From G020353115 sp964640125 (GTDB lineage Bacteria; Bacteroidota; Bacteroidia; Bacteroidales; VadinHA17): 64,000 nucleotides of DNA. Position 1 is the stretch's first letter. Each line of letters opens with the position of its first letter. A model generated the notes under the pieces. It worked only from the letters and a program-made list of their open reading frames with translations. It searched no databases and was not told the DNA's origin. Positions 31,742 to 40,671 of this stretch are shown here, piece after piece. The DNA is taken from assembly GCA_964640125.1 (NCBI GenBank), contig CAZXGG010000005.1:1-64000 (forward strand), read 5' to 3'. Position numbers and translations under genes: made by a program.

Positions 31742-34700
31742 ATGAATACAGGCATCAAATCATCCGTTTCGTTCCTCCTTTTCATGGTTACGCTAGGAAG
31801 TTATAGCGCTAATTTTTCATTAACCCATACGGTACAGAACGTTAGCTGTTATAATGGTTCGGATGGGAGCATTTCGGTGTATGTTCATCCCTTCTCACCG
31901 GCTGATTACAAACCTCCCTATACCTATACCTGGTTTGAAGACCTTGGCATTCCCCTGGCAACGGAAGTTTCTGATGACACCACTTCAACGGTTTCGAATC
32001 TTAAGGCTGGCTTCAACTATCTCGTCCTGGTAAAAGACAATGATGGCACCCAACAGGCGCTGCTCAACATTAATGTTCTTGAACCTCCTGAACTATTACT
32101 ATCCGCTTCCATTACGGATATAACCTGTTTTGGTAATTCCGATGGAGCGATTGACATTACCGTAACCGGCGGAATCCCGCCCTATACCTACAGCTGGGTG
32201 GATGGAACGGGATCAGGCAGCATCCCCGGGTCAGAAGATCAGAGTGGGCTGGCTGCAGGTACCTATTATCTTACCGTTGTCGATTTCAACAATTGTAGTC
32301 TCCAAGATATATTAACTGTAGGTGGTCCTTCAGCCGGAGTAACTGCAGGTATTGCAGATCTTACCCATGTGGCCTGTTTCGGAGAATCAACCGGTAGTGT
32401 TACGGTTGCAGGATCGGGTGGAACACCACCCTATGAATACAGCCTGGACGGTGGAGCCTATCAATCTTCCGGCAACTTTAATAACCTTGCCGCTGCCTCT
32501 TATACCGTTACAGTAAAGGATGATAATGGATGTACGGACGATGTAATTGTCATTATCACCCAACCTGCTGCTGTATTGTCAGGCAGCATCACCAGTCAGA
32601 CTAATGTATTGTGTTTTGGGGAATCGAATGGGAGCGTAACCGTTGCAGGATCGGGTGGAACACCACCCTATGAATACAGCCTGGACGGTGGAGCCTATCA
32701 ATCATCCGGCACCTTTAATAACCTTGCCGCTGCCTCTTATACCGTTACAGTAAAGGATAATAATGACTGTACGTTTAATGTTCCGGTAACCATTACACAA
32801 CCTGCTTCTGGTCTTACAGGAAGTATCACAAGCCAAACGGATGTATTGTGTTTTGGAGAGGCTACCGGTATTGTGATAGTAGCAGGTTCCGGAGGAACAC
32901 CGGTCTATGAATACAGCCTGGATGGTGGTGCCTACCAATCTTCCGGAACTTTTTCCACCCTGTCAGCAACAAACTATACAGTTACTGTAAGGGATAATAA
33001 CGGTTGCACTTTTAATGTTCCGGTAACCATTTCTCAACCCTCCACAGCCGTATCAGGCAGCATAATCAACCAGACGGATGTTGCCTGCTTCGGAGAATCA
33101 ACGGGGAGTGTTACGGTCGCCGGATCAGGCGGTACACCCTCCTATGAATACAGCCTGGATGGTGGAGCTTACCAATCTTCAGGCACTTTTCCTAATCTGT
33201 CAACAACAAACTATACAGTTACTGTAAGGGATAATAACCTCTGTACCTATGATGTTGGCGTGTTCATCTCGCAGCCTGCATCTGCTCTATCGGGCAGCAT
33301 TGTAAGCCAATCCGTTGCATGTTTTGGGGAAGCTACCGGATCGGTTACTGTAATCGGTTCAGGAGGAACAGCTCCTTATGTATACAGCCTGGATGGAGGA
33401 CCGTATCAATCATCCGGAATGTTTACCGGACTTGCTGCAAACACCTATACCGTTACCATCAGGGATATGAACTTGTGTACCTTTGATATTCCCGTGACCA
33501 TAACAGAAGCTGCTACAGCCCTGTCAGGGAGCATTGCCAGCCAGACCAATGTTGCTTGTTTTGGTGAATCCACCGGTTCGGTTACGGTTACCGGATCGGG
33601 AGGTACACCTCCTTACAAATACAGCCTGGATGGTGGTACTTACCAGTCATCCGGAATGTTTAGCGGACTGCCAGCCGGTGACTACATCATTACCGTGCAG
33701 GATGCCAATCTTTGTACTTTTGATGTACCGGTAACGATTACCGAACCGGGATCCGCACTTTCAGGCAGTATAAGCGCACAAACCGATGTCCTTTGTTTTG
33801 GGGAGGCAACAGGCAGTGTTACCGTCGCGGGCTCGGGAGGTACACCCCTTTACGAATACAGCCTGGACGGCGGAGCCTACCAGTCATCCGGAATGTTTAG
33901 CGGGCTGCCAGCCGGGGACTACATCATTACCGTGCAGGATGCCAATCTTTGTACTTTTGATGTGCCGGTAACCATTACCGAACCGGCAATGGGTGTATCC
34001 GGAACAATTGTCGCTCAAAGCGATGTTCTTTGTTTTGGGGAGGCAACCGGTAGTGTTACCATCGCAGGCTCGGGAGGTACACCCCTTTACGAATACAGCC
34101 TGGACGGCGGCGCTTACCAATCATCAGGCACATTCAACGTACTGCTCGCAGGAAACCATACAGTGACCGTCCGGGATGCAAACTTCTGTACATTTAATGT
34201 ACCCGTAACCATCACACAACCTGCCACAGCAGTGACAGGAACCATTGCCAGCCAGACAAACATTGCCTGCTTTGGAGAAGCGACCGGTAGTGTAACCGTT
34301 ACAGGCTCCGGAGGAACACCTCCCTATGAATACAGTCTGGACGGGGGTGCCTACCAGTCATCCGGAACATTCAGCACCCTTTCTGCTGGGATCTTTACCA
34401 TTACTGTACGGGATGTTAATCTCTGTACATTCAATCTCCCCGTAACCATTACTGAACCTGCTACACCCGTTTCCGGAAGCATTACCAGCCAAACTGATGT
34501 GGCATGTTTCGGAGAGTCAACCGGAATCGTAACGATTACCGGATCAGGAGGAACACCCCTTTATCAATACAGCCTGGACGGCAGTGCCTACCAATCATCC
34601 GGTACGTTCACCGGACTGGCTGCCGGGAACTATACAGTAACCGTACGGGATGCTAATTTTTGCACAACCCCTGTTCCTGTTACAATCACTGAACCTGCAA

Positions 34701-36400
34701 CAGCCGTTTCCGCAACCATTATCGGTCAGACTGATGTTATTTGCCCGGGAGAAGCAACCGGTACTGCTACGGTTTCCGGTTCAGGAGGTACACCTCCCTA
34801 CGAATACAGCCTTAATGGTGGTGCTTATCAATCATCCGGAATTTTCACCGGGATTTTTGCCGGAAACCACACCGTGACTGTCCGTGATGCTAACCTTTGT
34901 ACATTTAACATCCCGGTAACCATTAATGAACCCACTGCTATTTACATTGGATCGGAAGTATCAACGGATATCTCCTGTTACGGAGAGGATGACGGAACGA
35001 TCGCTGTCACCGCAACTGGTGGAACCCCCGGCTATATTTATACACTTAGAAAAGGAGGAATAGTTGAAGATTCAAACATACATGGTTCCTTTGTTGATCT
35101 CACACCCGGCGACTATACCATTGAAATAACGGACACAAACGGATGTGGACCTTTCGTTAGTAATGTGATTACTATCTCTGAACCAACTGTCATAACCATT
35201 GACTCAGAAGTTCCCCATGATATTACCTGTAACGGTGCAAATAATGGGAAAATAGATATCCTGGCTTCGGGTGGCACGTCACCTTATACCTACTCCATAA
35301 ACGGAGGAGTATCCTTTGCGGATAATGGCGGGAATTTCACAGGACTCAGTGCCAACACGTATACAGTGGTTGTGAAAGACTCACAGGACTGTTTGGTTAC
35401 CGGAAGCAGCCTTACGATTAACGAACCGTCCGCATTGAGCCTTGTTGCTGACACAACAAAAGCTACATGTAACCAAGGTACACCGGATGGGTCCTTGCGA
35501 TTATCTGTCAGTGGCGGAACCCCTGCATACAACTACTCCATTGATGACGGTCTTAACTTTCAATCCGATTCCTCCTTCACCGGATTATATGCAGGAACAT
35601 ACGATGTGGTCATACGAGATAACAACAACTGCCTGCTTTCTGAACAGGTTGAGATTGAGGGTAGAATAACTGTTATTGCATATGCCGGAGAGGATGCCAG
35701 TATCTGTCCCGGTACGGAATACACGCTGACAGCCTCAGGGGGAGATTCATACCTCTGGTCATCTACTGAAACCATCCCGGATCCAACTTCTGACGCGATC
35801 ACCGTAAGCCCGGATGCAGTCGCTTCCTTTATTCTTATTGCTACCATTGAGCTTTGCCAGGATAGCGATACCGTTACCCTGTCACTCTATCCGGTACTTG
35901 GAATGGATGCCGGGAACGATACCACCATTCAAGCCGGTGGTTCAGTAGTCTTAACAGCAACCGAAGGCTTTGCCAGCTATTCCTGGCTGCCATCAGAATA
36001 CATGAGTAATCCGGTCGGCTCTTCTGTAACTGTAACACCCCCGGAAAATATCATGGTATATGTTACCGGGACCACAGATAATGGCTGCCTGGAGATGGAT
36101 TCACTGCAGGTTCGCATTGCACAGAAACTGGTGATTCCCTCAGGATTTACTCCCAATAATGACGGTGTGAATGACACCTGGGAAATCACTAACTCTTATT
36201 TGTATCCGGATATGATTGTTGAAGTCTATACACGGTGGGGTGCTAAAATATTCCATGCCCGGGGTTACCATGCTGACAATTACTGGGATGGAACACACAA
36301 TGGCAAAGATCTGCCAATGGGAACCTATTATTATATCATTCAATTGAATGATCCGTTTGGATCCAAACCGATCTCCGGACCGGTAACCATTATCAGATAG
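31742..36400 (+). CDS. SprB-repeat T9SS adhesin with type B sorting domain
   Basis: This 1552-residue secreted protein has a signal peptide (cleavage near SYSAN). About sixteen SprB-type modules follow, each with a C-G-x3-G-x-[IV]-x-[VI]-x-G-[GS]-[TI]-P-x-Y-x-Y-S core. Eleven of them are nearly identical 79-residue units. The end (residues about 1464-1552, VIPSGFTPNNDGVNDTWEI onward, with TRWGAKIF and MGTYYY) is the gliding-motility-associated CHU_C domain that sends proteins through type IX secretion. SprB relatives are cell-surface adhesins moved during gliding or used for attachment. A PorP/SprF gene follows after 12 bases, the usual partner of type-B-sorted proteins. Confidence 0.93.
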   Translation: MNTGIKSSVSFLLFMVTLGSYSANFSLTHTVQNVSCYNGSDGSISVYVHPFSPADYKPPYTYTWFEDLGIPLATEVSDDTTSTVSNLKAGFNYLVLVKDNDGTQQALLNINVLEPPELLLSASITDITCFGNSDGAIDITVTGGIPPYTYSWVDGTGSGSIPGSEDQSGLAAGTYYLTVVDFNNCSLQDILTVGGPSAGVTAGIADLTHVACFGESTGSVTVAGSGGTPPYEYSLDGGAYQSSGNFNNLAAASYTVTVKDDNGCTDDVIVIITQPAAVLSGSITSQTNVLCFGESNGSVTVAGSGGTPPYEYSLDGGAYQSSGTFNNLAAASYTVTVKDNNDCTFNVPVTITQPASGLTGSITSQTDVLCFGEATGIVIVAGSGGTPVYEYSLDGGAYQSSGTFSTLSATNYTVTVRDNNGCTFNVPVTISQPSTAVSGSIINQTDVACFGESTGSVTVAGSGGTPSYEYSLDGGAYQSSGTFPNLSTTNYTVTVRDNNLCTYDVGVFISQPASALSGSIVSQSVACFGEATGSVTVIGSGGTAPYVYSLDGGPYQSSGMFTGLAANTYTVTIRDMNLCTFDIPVTITEAATALSGSIASQTNVACFGESTGSVTVTGSGGTPPYKYSLDGGTYQSSGMFSGLPAGDYIITVQDANLCTFDVPVTITEPGSALSGSISAQTDVLCFGEATGSVTVAGSGGTPLYEYSLDGGAYQSSGMFSGLPAGDYIITVQDANLCTFDVPVTITEPAMGVSGTIVAQSDVLCFGEATGSVTIAGSGGTPLYEYSLDGGAYQSSGTFNVLLAGNHTVTVRDANFCTFNVPVTITQPATAVTGTIASQTNIACFGEATGSVTVTGSGGTPPYEYSLDGGAYQSSGTFSTLSAGIFTITVRDVNLCTFNLPVTITEPATPVSGSITSQTDVACFGESTGIVTITGSGGTPLYQYSLDGSAYQSSGTFTGLAAGNYTVTVRDANFCTTPVPVTITEPATAVSATIIGQTDVICPGEATGTATVSGSGGTPPYEYSLNGGAYQSSGIFTGIFAGNHTVTVRDANLCTFNIPVTINEPTAIYIGSEVSTDISCYGEDDGTIAVTATGGTPGYIYTLRKGGIVEDSNIHGSFVDLTPGDYTIEITDTNGCGPFVSNVITISEPTVITIDSEVPHDITCNGANNGKIDILASGGTSPYTYSINGGVSFADNGGNFTGLSANTYTVVVKDSQDCLVTGSSLTINEPSALSLVADTTKATCNQGTPDGSLRLSVSGGTPAYNYSIDDGLNFQSDSSFTGLYAGTYDVVIRDNNNCLLSEQVEIEGRITVIAYAGEDASICPGTEYTLTASGGDSYLWSSTETIPDPTSDAITVSPDAVASFILIATIELCQDSDTVTLSLYPVLGMDAGNDTTIQAGGSVVLTATEGFASYSWLPSEYMSNPVGSSVTVTPPENIMVYVTGTTDNGCLEMDSLQVRIAQKLVIPSGFTPNNDGVNDTWEITNSYLYPDMIVEVYTRWGAKIFHARGYHADNYWDGTHNGKDLPMGTYYYIIQLNDPFGSKPISGPVTIIR
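32370..34968 (+). repeat. Tandem array of eleven 237-bp SprB modules
   Basis: The codons for YSLDGG occur every 237 bases (32441, 32678, 32915, 33152, then 33386, 33623, 33860, 34097, 34334, 34571, 34808). One interval is 234, so one unit lost a codon. The sixth and seventh units share a nearly identical stretch (GMFSGLPAGDYIITVQDANLC), pointing to recent duplication. Such an array can expand or contract by recombination. Confidence 0.9.
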
Positions 36401-36412
36401 GATGAAACAGAC

Positions 36413-37312
36413 ATGAAAAAAGTCTTTACCATAATCACCTGCATCATTTTGTTTGTTCCTGCTGGTTTACAATCTCAGCAACTGCCTCATTTTACGCAGT
36501 TCATGTTCAACGATTATGTATTGAATCCTGCGGTTGCGGGGACAAAAGATTATTACCAGGTCAGGTCCAACAGCCGGTTTCAGTGGGCAGGAATTGTGGA
36601 TGCACCGCAAACCATCAGCCTGAGTCTGAACGGTCCGCACAGCAGAAGACCGATGGGTTTTGGAGGGTATCTTTACAACGACGTCACTGGGCCTACCAGC
36701 AGAACCGGGCTCTATGGAACCTACGCCTATAACATTGCAATAAAAGGCGAAGTCCGTTTATCCATGGGGTTGTCATTCGGAATCATGCAGAACAAGATTG
36801 ACGGTACTGAAATCAAGCTCCATGATCCCGATGATCTGGCGATGCAGGGTGGTATCACATCCACGGTGGTTCCGGATGCTTCGGTGGGTTTCTATTTCTA
36901 TGCCACGGACTGGTATGCCGGTTTTTCTGCATTCCAGCTTTTCAGTAACAACCTGAAAGTATACGATGAAAAAAATGGCCTGAACAAACTGAAAAGTCAT
37001 TTTTACCTTCTGGGTGGATACCGGTACGATATTAATGACCAGTTCAGTATCGAACCGTCATTGATCATAAAAGCGATGAGTCCCGTACCGATCCAGATCG
37101 ATCTGAATGCAAAGGTAACCTACCAGGAAATGGTCTGGTTGGGCCTCTCGTATAGAAGCAGAGATGCCGTTTCAATCCTCCTGGGGTACATTCACGATAA
37201 ACGGTATTACTTCGGATATTCTTATGATTTTTCCACCTCCGATATCCGCAGCTACAACTCCGGATCACATGAGATAATGATCGGCATCCGCTTTTCGTCC
37301 TTCAGGCGGTAA
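36413..37312 (+). CDS. PorP/SprF-family type IX secretion membrane protein
   Basis: This 299-residue protein has a signal peptide ending near LQSQQ and the family signature LPHFTQFMFNDYVLNPAVAGTKDYYQV, followed by outer-membrane beta strands. PorP/SprF proteins are outer-membrane barrels needed for export or surface fixation of particular T9SS cargo. It follows the SprB-like adhesin by 12 bases, so the adhesin is its likely cargo. Confidence 0.93.
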   Translation: MKKVFTIITCIILFVPAGLQSQQLPHFTQFMFNDYVLNPAVAGTKDYYQVRSNSRFQWAGIVDAPQTISLSLNGPHSRRPMGFGGYLYNDVTGPTSRTGLYGTYAYNIAIKGEVRLSMGLSFGIMQNKIDGTEIKLHDPDDLAMQGGITSTVVPDASVGFYFYATDWYAGFSAFQLFSNNLKVYDEKNGLNKLKSHFYLLGGYRYDINDQFSIEPSLIIKAMSPVPIQIDLNAKVTYQEMVWLGLSYRSRDAVSILLGYIHDKRYYFGYSYDFSTSDIRSYNSGSHEIMIGIRFSSFRR

Positions 37313-37416
37313 AGTAAATAACAGGATAACCAATTCTTGCTTCAACTTTCTCCGCTGTTAACGCATATCAGTTAATTCACCTTTTTATTATCCCTGAAAA
37401 ATTGTATTTTCGGATC

Positions 37417-38214
37417 ATGAGATCAATTCGCTGGTTCGTATTACTCGTTATATGCCTGGGAATGGCTTGTCAGCATCCAAAAGAGAAGGTAAAAAAGACG
37501 GAAATCATTCCCAAAGAAAGTCTTGTCCCGGTACTGGTAGAGATACACCTTGCAGACGCATTGCTTCAAATATCAGTGGTCCGGCAGAATTATCCCGGAA
37601 GGGATTCCATCAGTAATTACCAGGATATCCTGAAAAAACACGGTTATACCAAGGAGATGTTTGACAGGACGATTGAGTTTTATGAGAACGATCCGGACGA
37701 ACTCAATGATCTTTATGAAGAGGTGGTCAGTGAGCTTACCCAGTTACAAAGTGAAATCAACCAGCGTACCCGTGAGGTTACCCCGGACGATCTAACCTCC
37801 AACCTCTGGAACCAGAAAACTGTCTGGCACCTTCCCGATGATGGACGTATTAACCGGATTGGCTTCAAAATTCCGGTGACAGAACCCGGGAAATACTTTC
37901 TGTTTGCAACGATACGGATGCACACGGACGATGGATCCATTGAGCCCAGGGTGACAGCATTCTTCTGGTTCGATGATGGAACAGAAACCGGATTCAGCAT
38001 CCCTTTTGAACCGAGTCCAATACCCAAGAATGGCAAAATCATAACCCATACACTTTCCTTTAACCTAACAGACGACAGGGTAACTCATATTTCCGGGTTT
38101 CTGCTGGATCATAATCCACGCAGTGGGAACTGGGAAAAACATGCGGATGTCCTTAATGTAAAAATCCAGCATCTACAGATAAAAAGACCTTTCCGCAATG
38201 CAGGACAAGAATAG
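37417..38214 (+). CDS. DUF4296 domain lipoprotein
   Basis: This 265-residue protein has a type II signal sequence (VLLVICLGMAC). The DUF4296 domain is at about residues 30-115 (LVPVLVEIHLADALLQ, DILKKHGYTKEMFDRTIEFYENDPDELNDLY), and a C-terminal beta-rich part follows. DUF4296 proteins are Bacteroidota envelope lipoproteins of unknown function. The ATG at 37417 gives a normal signal peptide; the TTG at 37402 does not improve it. Confidence 0.82.
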   Translation: MRSIRWFVLLVICLGMACQHPKEKVKKTEIIPKESLVPVLVEIHLADALLQISVVRQNYPGRDSISNYQDILKKHGYTKEMFDRTIEFYENDPDELNDLYEEVVSELTQLQSEINQRTREVTPDDLTSNLWNQKTVWHLPDDGRINRIGFKIPVTEPGKYFLFATIRMHTDDGSIEPRVTAFFWFDDGTETGFSIPFEPSPIPKNGKIITHTLSFNLTDDRVTHISGFLLDHNPRSGNWEKHADVLNVKIQHLQIKRPFRNAGQE

Positions 38215-38303
38215 TCCGGAGCCCGATTGATTAGATCGATCTTGAGAAATTGTGACGGGGAGAAAATGAGGAGGTAAACCTCTTGAAATAGAGACGCTAT
38301 AAA

Positions 38304-38729
38304 CTATTTTACCCCTTTGTTCAGGAGGAACTCAAACGCTTCTTTATCATATTTCAGGATGTGATTCTCAAACCAATCAACCAGAAATCCATACATCTCC
38401 TCGCACACTTTATCCTTGCCATTTTCATAATCTTCCCTGAATTTAATAATGCGGTCAATGAAATTTTTATGCGCCTCCTTATGCTGTGTAAAATTAGGAT
38501 ACTGGTAATTCTTGAAGTAAATCTCTTCCTGGATCAAATGGTTCTCGGCATAATGAACCAGGGAAAAGAAAATCTCGGAAATTCTTTCTTCACCTGGTTT
38601 ATTTATTATTCCTTCCCGCAGTAGATTGAGGATCTCCAGGTATTTCTTATGCTGGTCATCAATCAGGCTGACATTTACATTGTATTCCGGCTTCCAGGTA
38701 AAGGGATCCGTTCGGATTTCTCTTCGCAT
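38304..38729 (-). CDS. Bacteriohemerythrin
   Basis: This 141-residue four-helix hemerythrin has the diiron ligands in order: an early His in DDQHKKYL, HYAENHLIQEE with two His and a Glu, HKEAHKNF, and ENHILKYDKE with His and Asp. Bacteriohemerythrins bind O2 reversibly and serve as oxygen carriers, scavengers or sensors in micro-oxic bacteria. The promoter region holds a perfect palindrome resembling an Fnr-type box. Confidence 0.92.
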   Translation of the reverse strand: MRREIRTDPFTWKPEYNVNVSLIDDQHKKYLEILNLLREGIINKPGEERISEIFFSLVHYAENHLIQEEIYFKNYQYPNFTQHKEAHKNFIDRIIKFREDYENGKDKVCEEMYGFLVDWFENHILKYDKEAFEFLLNKGVK

Positions 38730-38760
38730 GTCAGATCAATTTGGAAAAATTACCTGATAG

Positions 38761-38791
38761 CAAAGGTAGATTGAAAGCCACCGAATACAAT
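38761..38791 (-). promoter_or_regulatory. Promoter of the hemerythrin gene
   Basis: On the minus strand ATTG, 19 bases, then TACCTTTG (38761-38768) gives a near-consensus Bacteroidota promoter. The -7 box is about 32 bases before the start codon. Confidence 0.6.
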
Positions 38792-38803
38792 GATAATTAT
38801 CAT
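38790..38803. promoter_or_regulatory. Palindromic operator ATGAT-AATT-ATCAT
   Basis: A perfect 14-bp palindrome overlaps the -33 element of the hemerythrin promoter. It matches the Fnr core TGAT-N4-ATCA exactly and so resembles the box at 12400. Fur-type boxes also contain TGATAAT/ATTATCA, so iron regulation is a competing reading. A protein bound here would most likely repress. Confidence 0.5.
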
Positions 38804-38914
38804 AATGCCCCTGTGGCTTATCCAATACAAATTAATGACTAAATTAGAGTCTGTATAAAATAAAGTTGAGGGAGGTATCGTTGACCTGGTTCACCGGGCT
38901 CTCTTCCATATTGA

Positions 38915-40048
38915 ATGAACTTGAAACAACCGAAAACGATCTTGTATTGTCCGCTTGACTGGGGCTTGGGGCATGCCAGCAGGGGGATATTCCTGATCCG
39001 GAAATTTCTTGACAGGGGATTCGAGGTTATTCTTGCAGCCGATGGTGAGCCCCTTGCCTTGTTACAGAACGAATTTCCACAACTCGGCTGGATCCAATTC
39101 ACCTCGTTCAGAATACGTTATACAAAAAGAATTCCACTCCTGATCAAACTCCTCTTTTACCTGCCTGTGATGTTGATCGGTATTAATAAGGAACACCGGG
39201 AATTGAAACGGATTCTCAGGGAATATGCCATTGATATTGTCATTTCAGATAACCGATACGGACTGTGGAACAGGCATGTGTTAACAATCTTTATTATCCA
39301 TCAGGTTGCAATCCAGCTTCCTGCCTGGTTATCCTGGTTTCAATATCCCTTATACCGGTTAAGTTGTAACCAGATCCGGAAATTCAATTATGCCTGGATC
39401 CCTGATGTTCCCGGGGAAAAGAGCCTGACAGGCGAACTTTCGCAAAAATATCACCTTCCGGAGAATGCACGGTTTACAGGCATCTTTTCACGGTTTATGT
39501 ATGATGATCCCGGATCGCTTGATCATTCAGTCGCCAACTACGACCTGCTGGTGATCCTATCCGGGCCGGAACCGCAACGAACCATACTGGAAGAAAAAAT
39601 CTGTAACCAGCTCAAAATGAGTCGTCTTAAAACTTTGATTGTAAGGGGCTTACCCTCCCATACAGATGAGTTTTCACCATCTGATAATCTCACCCTCGTA
39701 TCTCATCTTCCTTCAAACAAACTGAGAGTCCTTATCAAAGCATCCAAGATGGTTATCACCCGATCGGGATACTCGACCATCATGGATCTGATTGCATTGA
39801 GAAAAACTGCGCTTTTGATACCAACACCAGGACAGACGGAACAGCAATACCTTGGTAAAAGAATGGAACAAAAGAAATATTTTCACTGTTTGGACCAGCG
39901 TGATTTTGATCTAAGTAAAGCCATTGCTTACGGGTACGATTACACCATTCCGTTTTCTGTTAACCATCACCTCATCGATCGTGCAATAAACGATCTCATG
40001 AGATGCCTCAGCCTATCCGAAGAGAAGGCTATAAACTCCTGTGAATAA
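38915..40048 (+). CDS. MurG-like glycosyltransferase (GT28-type)
   Basis: This 377-residue protein begins ILYCPLDWGLGHASRG, a nucleotide-sugar glycosyltransferase B-fold start. The second Rossmann half has LLVILSGPEPQRT, VRGLPSHTDE, VITRSGYSTIMDLIALRKTALLIPTPGQTEQQYLG, the UDP-binding region of family 28 enzymes. The acceptor is unknown. A predicted amphipathic stretch near residues 75-95 may contact the membrane. It is convergent with the PAP2-like gene. Confidence 0.82.
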   Translation: MNLKQPKTILYCPLDWGLGHASRGIFLIRKFLDRGFEVILAADGEPLALLQNEFPQLGWIQFTSFRIRYTKRIPLLIKLLFYLPVMLIGINKEHRELKRILREYAIDIVISDNRYGLWNRHVLTIFIIHQVAIQLPAWLSWFQYPLYRLSCNQIRKFNYAWIPDVPGEKSLTGELSQKYHLPENARFTGIFSRFMYDDPGSLDHSVANYDLLVILSGPEPQRTILEEKICNQLKMSRLKTLIVRGLPSHTDEFSPSDNLTLVSHLPSNKLRVLIKASKMVITRSGYSTIMDLIALRKTALLIPTPGQTEQQYLGKRMEQKKYFHCLDQRDFDLSKAIAYGYDYTIPFSVNHHLIDRAINDLMRCLSLSEEKAINSCE

Positions 40049-40054
40049 GCCGTT

Positions 40055-40663
40055 TCAGGTAATAAGCAGTATGGCAGAAACGGTGGCAAATCCGAGAAGA
40101 AAACCGGAATAAATCTGCAGCGAGTTATGAGAATTCAGCTGCAACCTGGCATATCCTGTTAACCCGGCAAAAAGAATCAGAACCATCCAAATGGTTTTAA
40201 GATCAACGCCCAAACGATATGAAAATAGGATGACTGCTCCGATTAAACCACCAATCCCAAGCATGTGAATGGAGATTTTCCACCGGATGGAAACGAGCAA
40301 TGCCAGAAAAACGGCAACAGCGCAGGCGAGCATATAGGATTTTAATACGGGTGGTAGTTGCAGTTTGCTTAAAAACAGGTATCCAAGATAAAAAAAGAGG
40401 CTGTTTACCAGCAAGGGAATGATCCGCTCCCTGTTTGAACGCATATGAATATCCTTAATAATTTTCCGGAAAAGGTAAAACGGGACAAAACTCAGCGGGA
40501 GAAGAACCGTACAGATCAGAACGATGAGGAAGATGTATTTTTTTGCTTCATAGGGAATAAAGGAAATAAATGTCCCGGAATTGAATAGAATAAGCAATCC
40601 ATACACCGGCATAAACATCGGATGGAAAAGAATGGAAATGGTGACGGGTAGAATGTTTCGCAT
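40055..40663 (-). CDS. Membrane protein of the PAP2 phosphatase-like family
   Basis: This 202-residue protein has about six transmembrane helices. RSNRERIIPL and HNSLQIYSGFLLG recall the phosphatidic acid phosphatase type 2 motifs, but the serine-containing central motif PSGH is replaced (KISIHMLGIGG), so activity is doubtful. It lies nine bases after rpoN and is probably cotranscribed with it and asnS. Confidence 0.65.
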   Translation of the reverse strand: MRNILPVTISILFHPMFMPVYGLLILFNSGTFISFIPYEAKKYIFLIVLICTVLLPLSFVPFYLFRKIIKDIHMRSNRERIIPLLVNSLFFYLGYLFLSKLQLPPVLKSYMLACAVAVFLALLVSIRWKISIHMLGIGGLIGAVILFSYRLGVDLKTIWMVLILFAGLTGYARLQLNSHNSLQIYSGFLLGFATVSAILLIT

Positions 40664-40671
40664 GGGATCGG

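Noticed and set aside
31742..36400. CRISPR-like array from the regular 237-bp spacing
   Set aside because: The repeats are coding, in one frame, and encode SprB modules; there are no short palindromic repeats or variable spacers.
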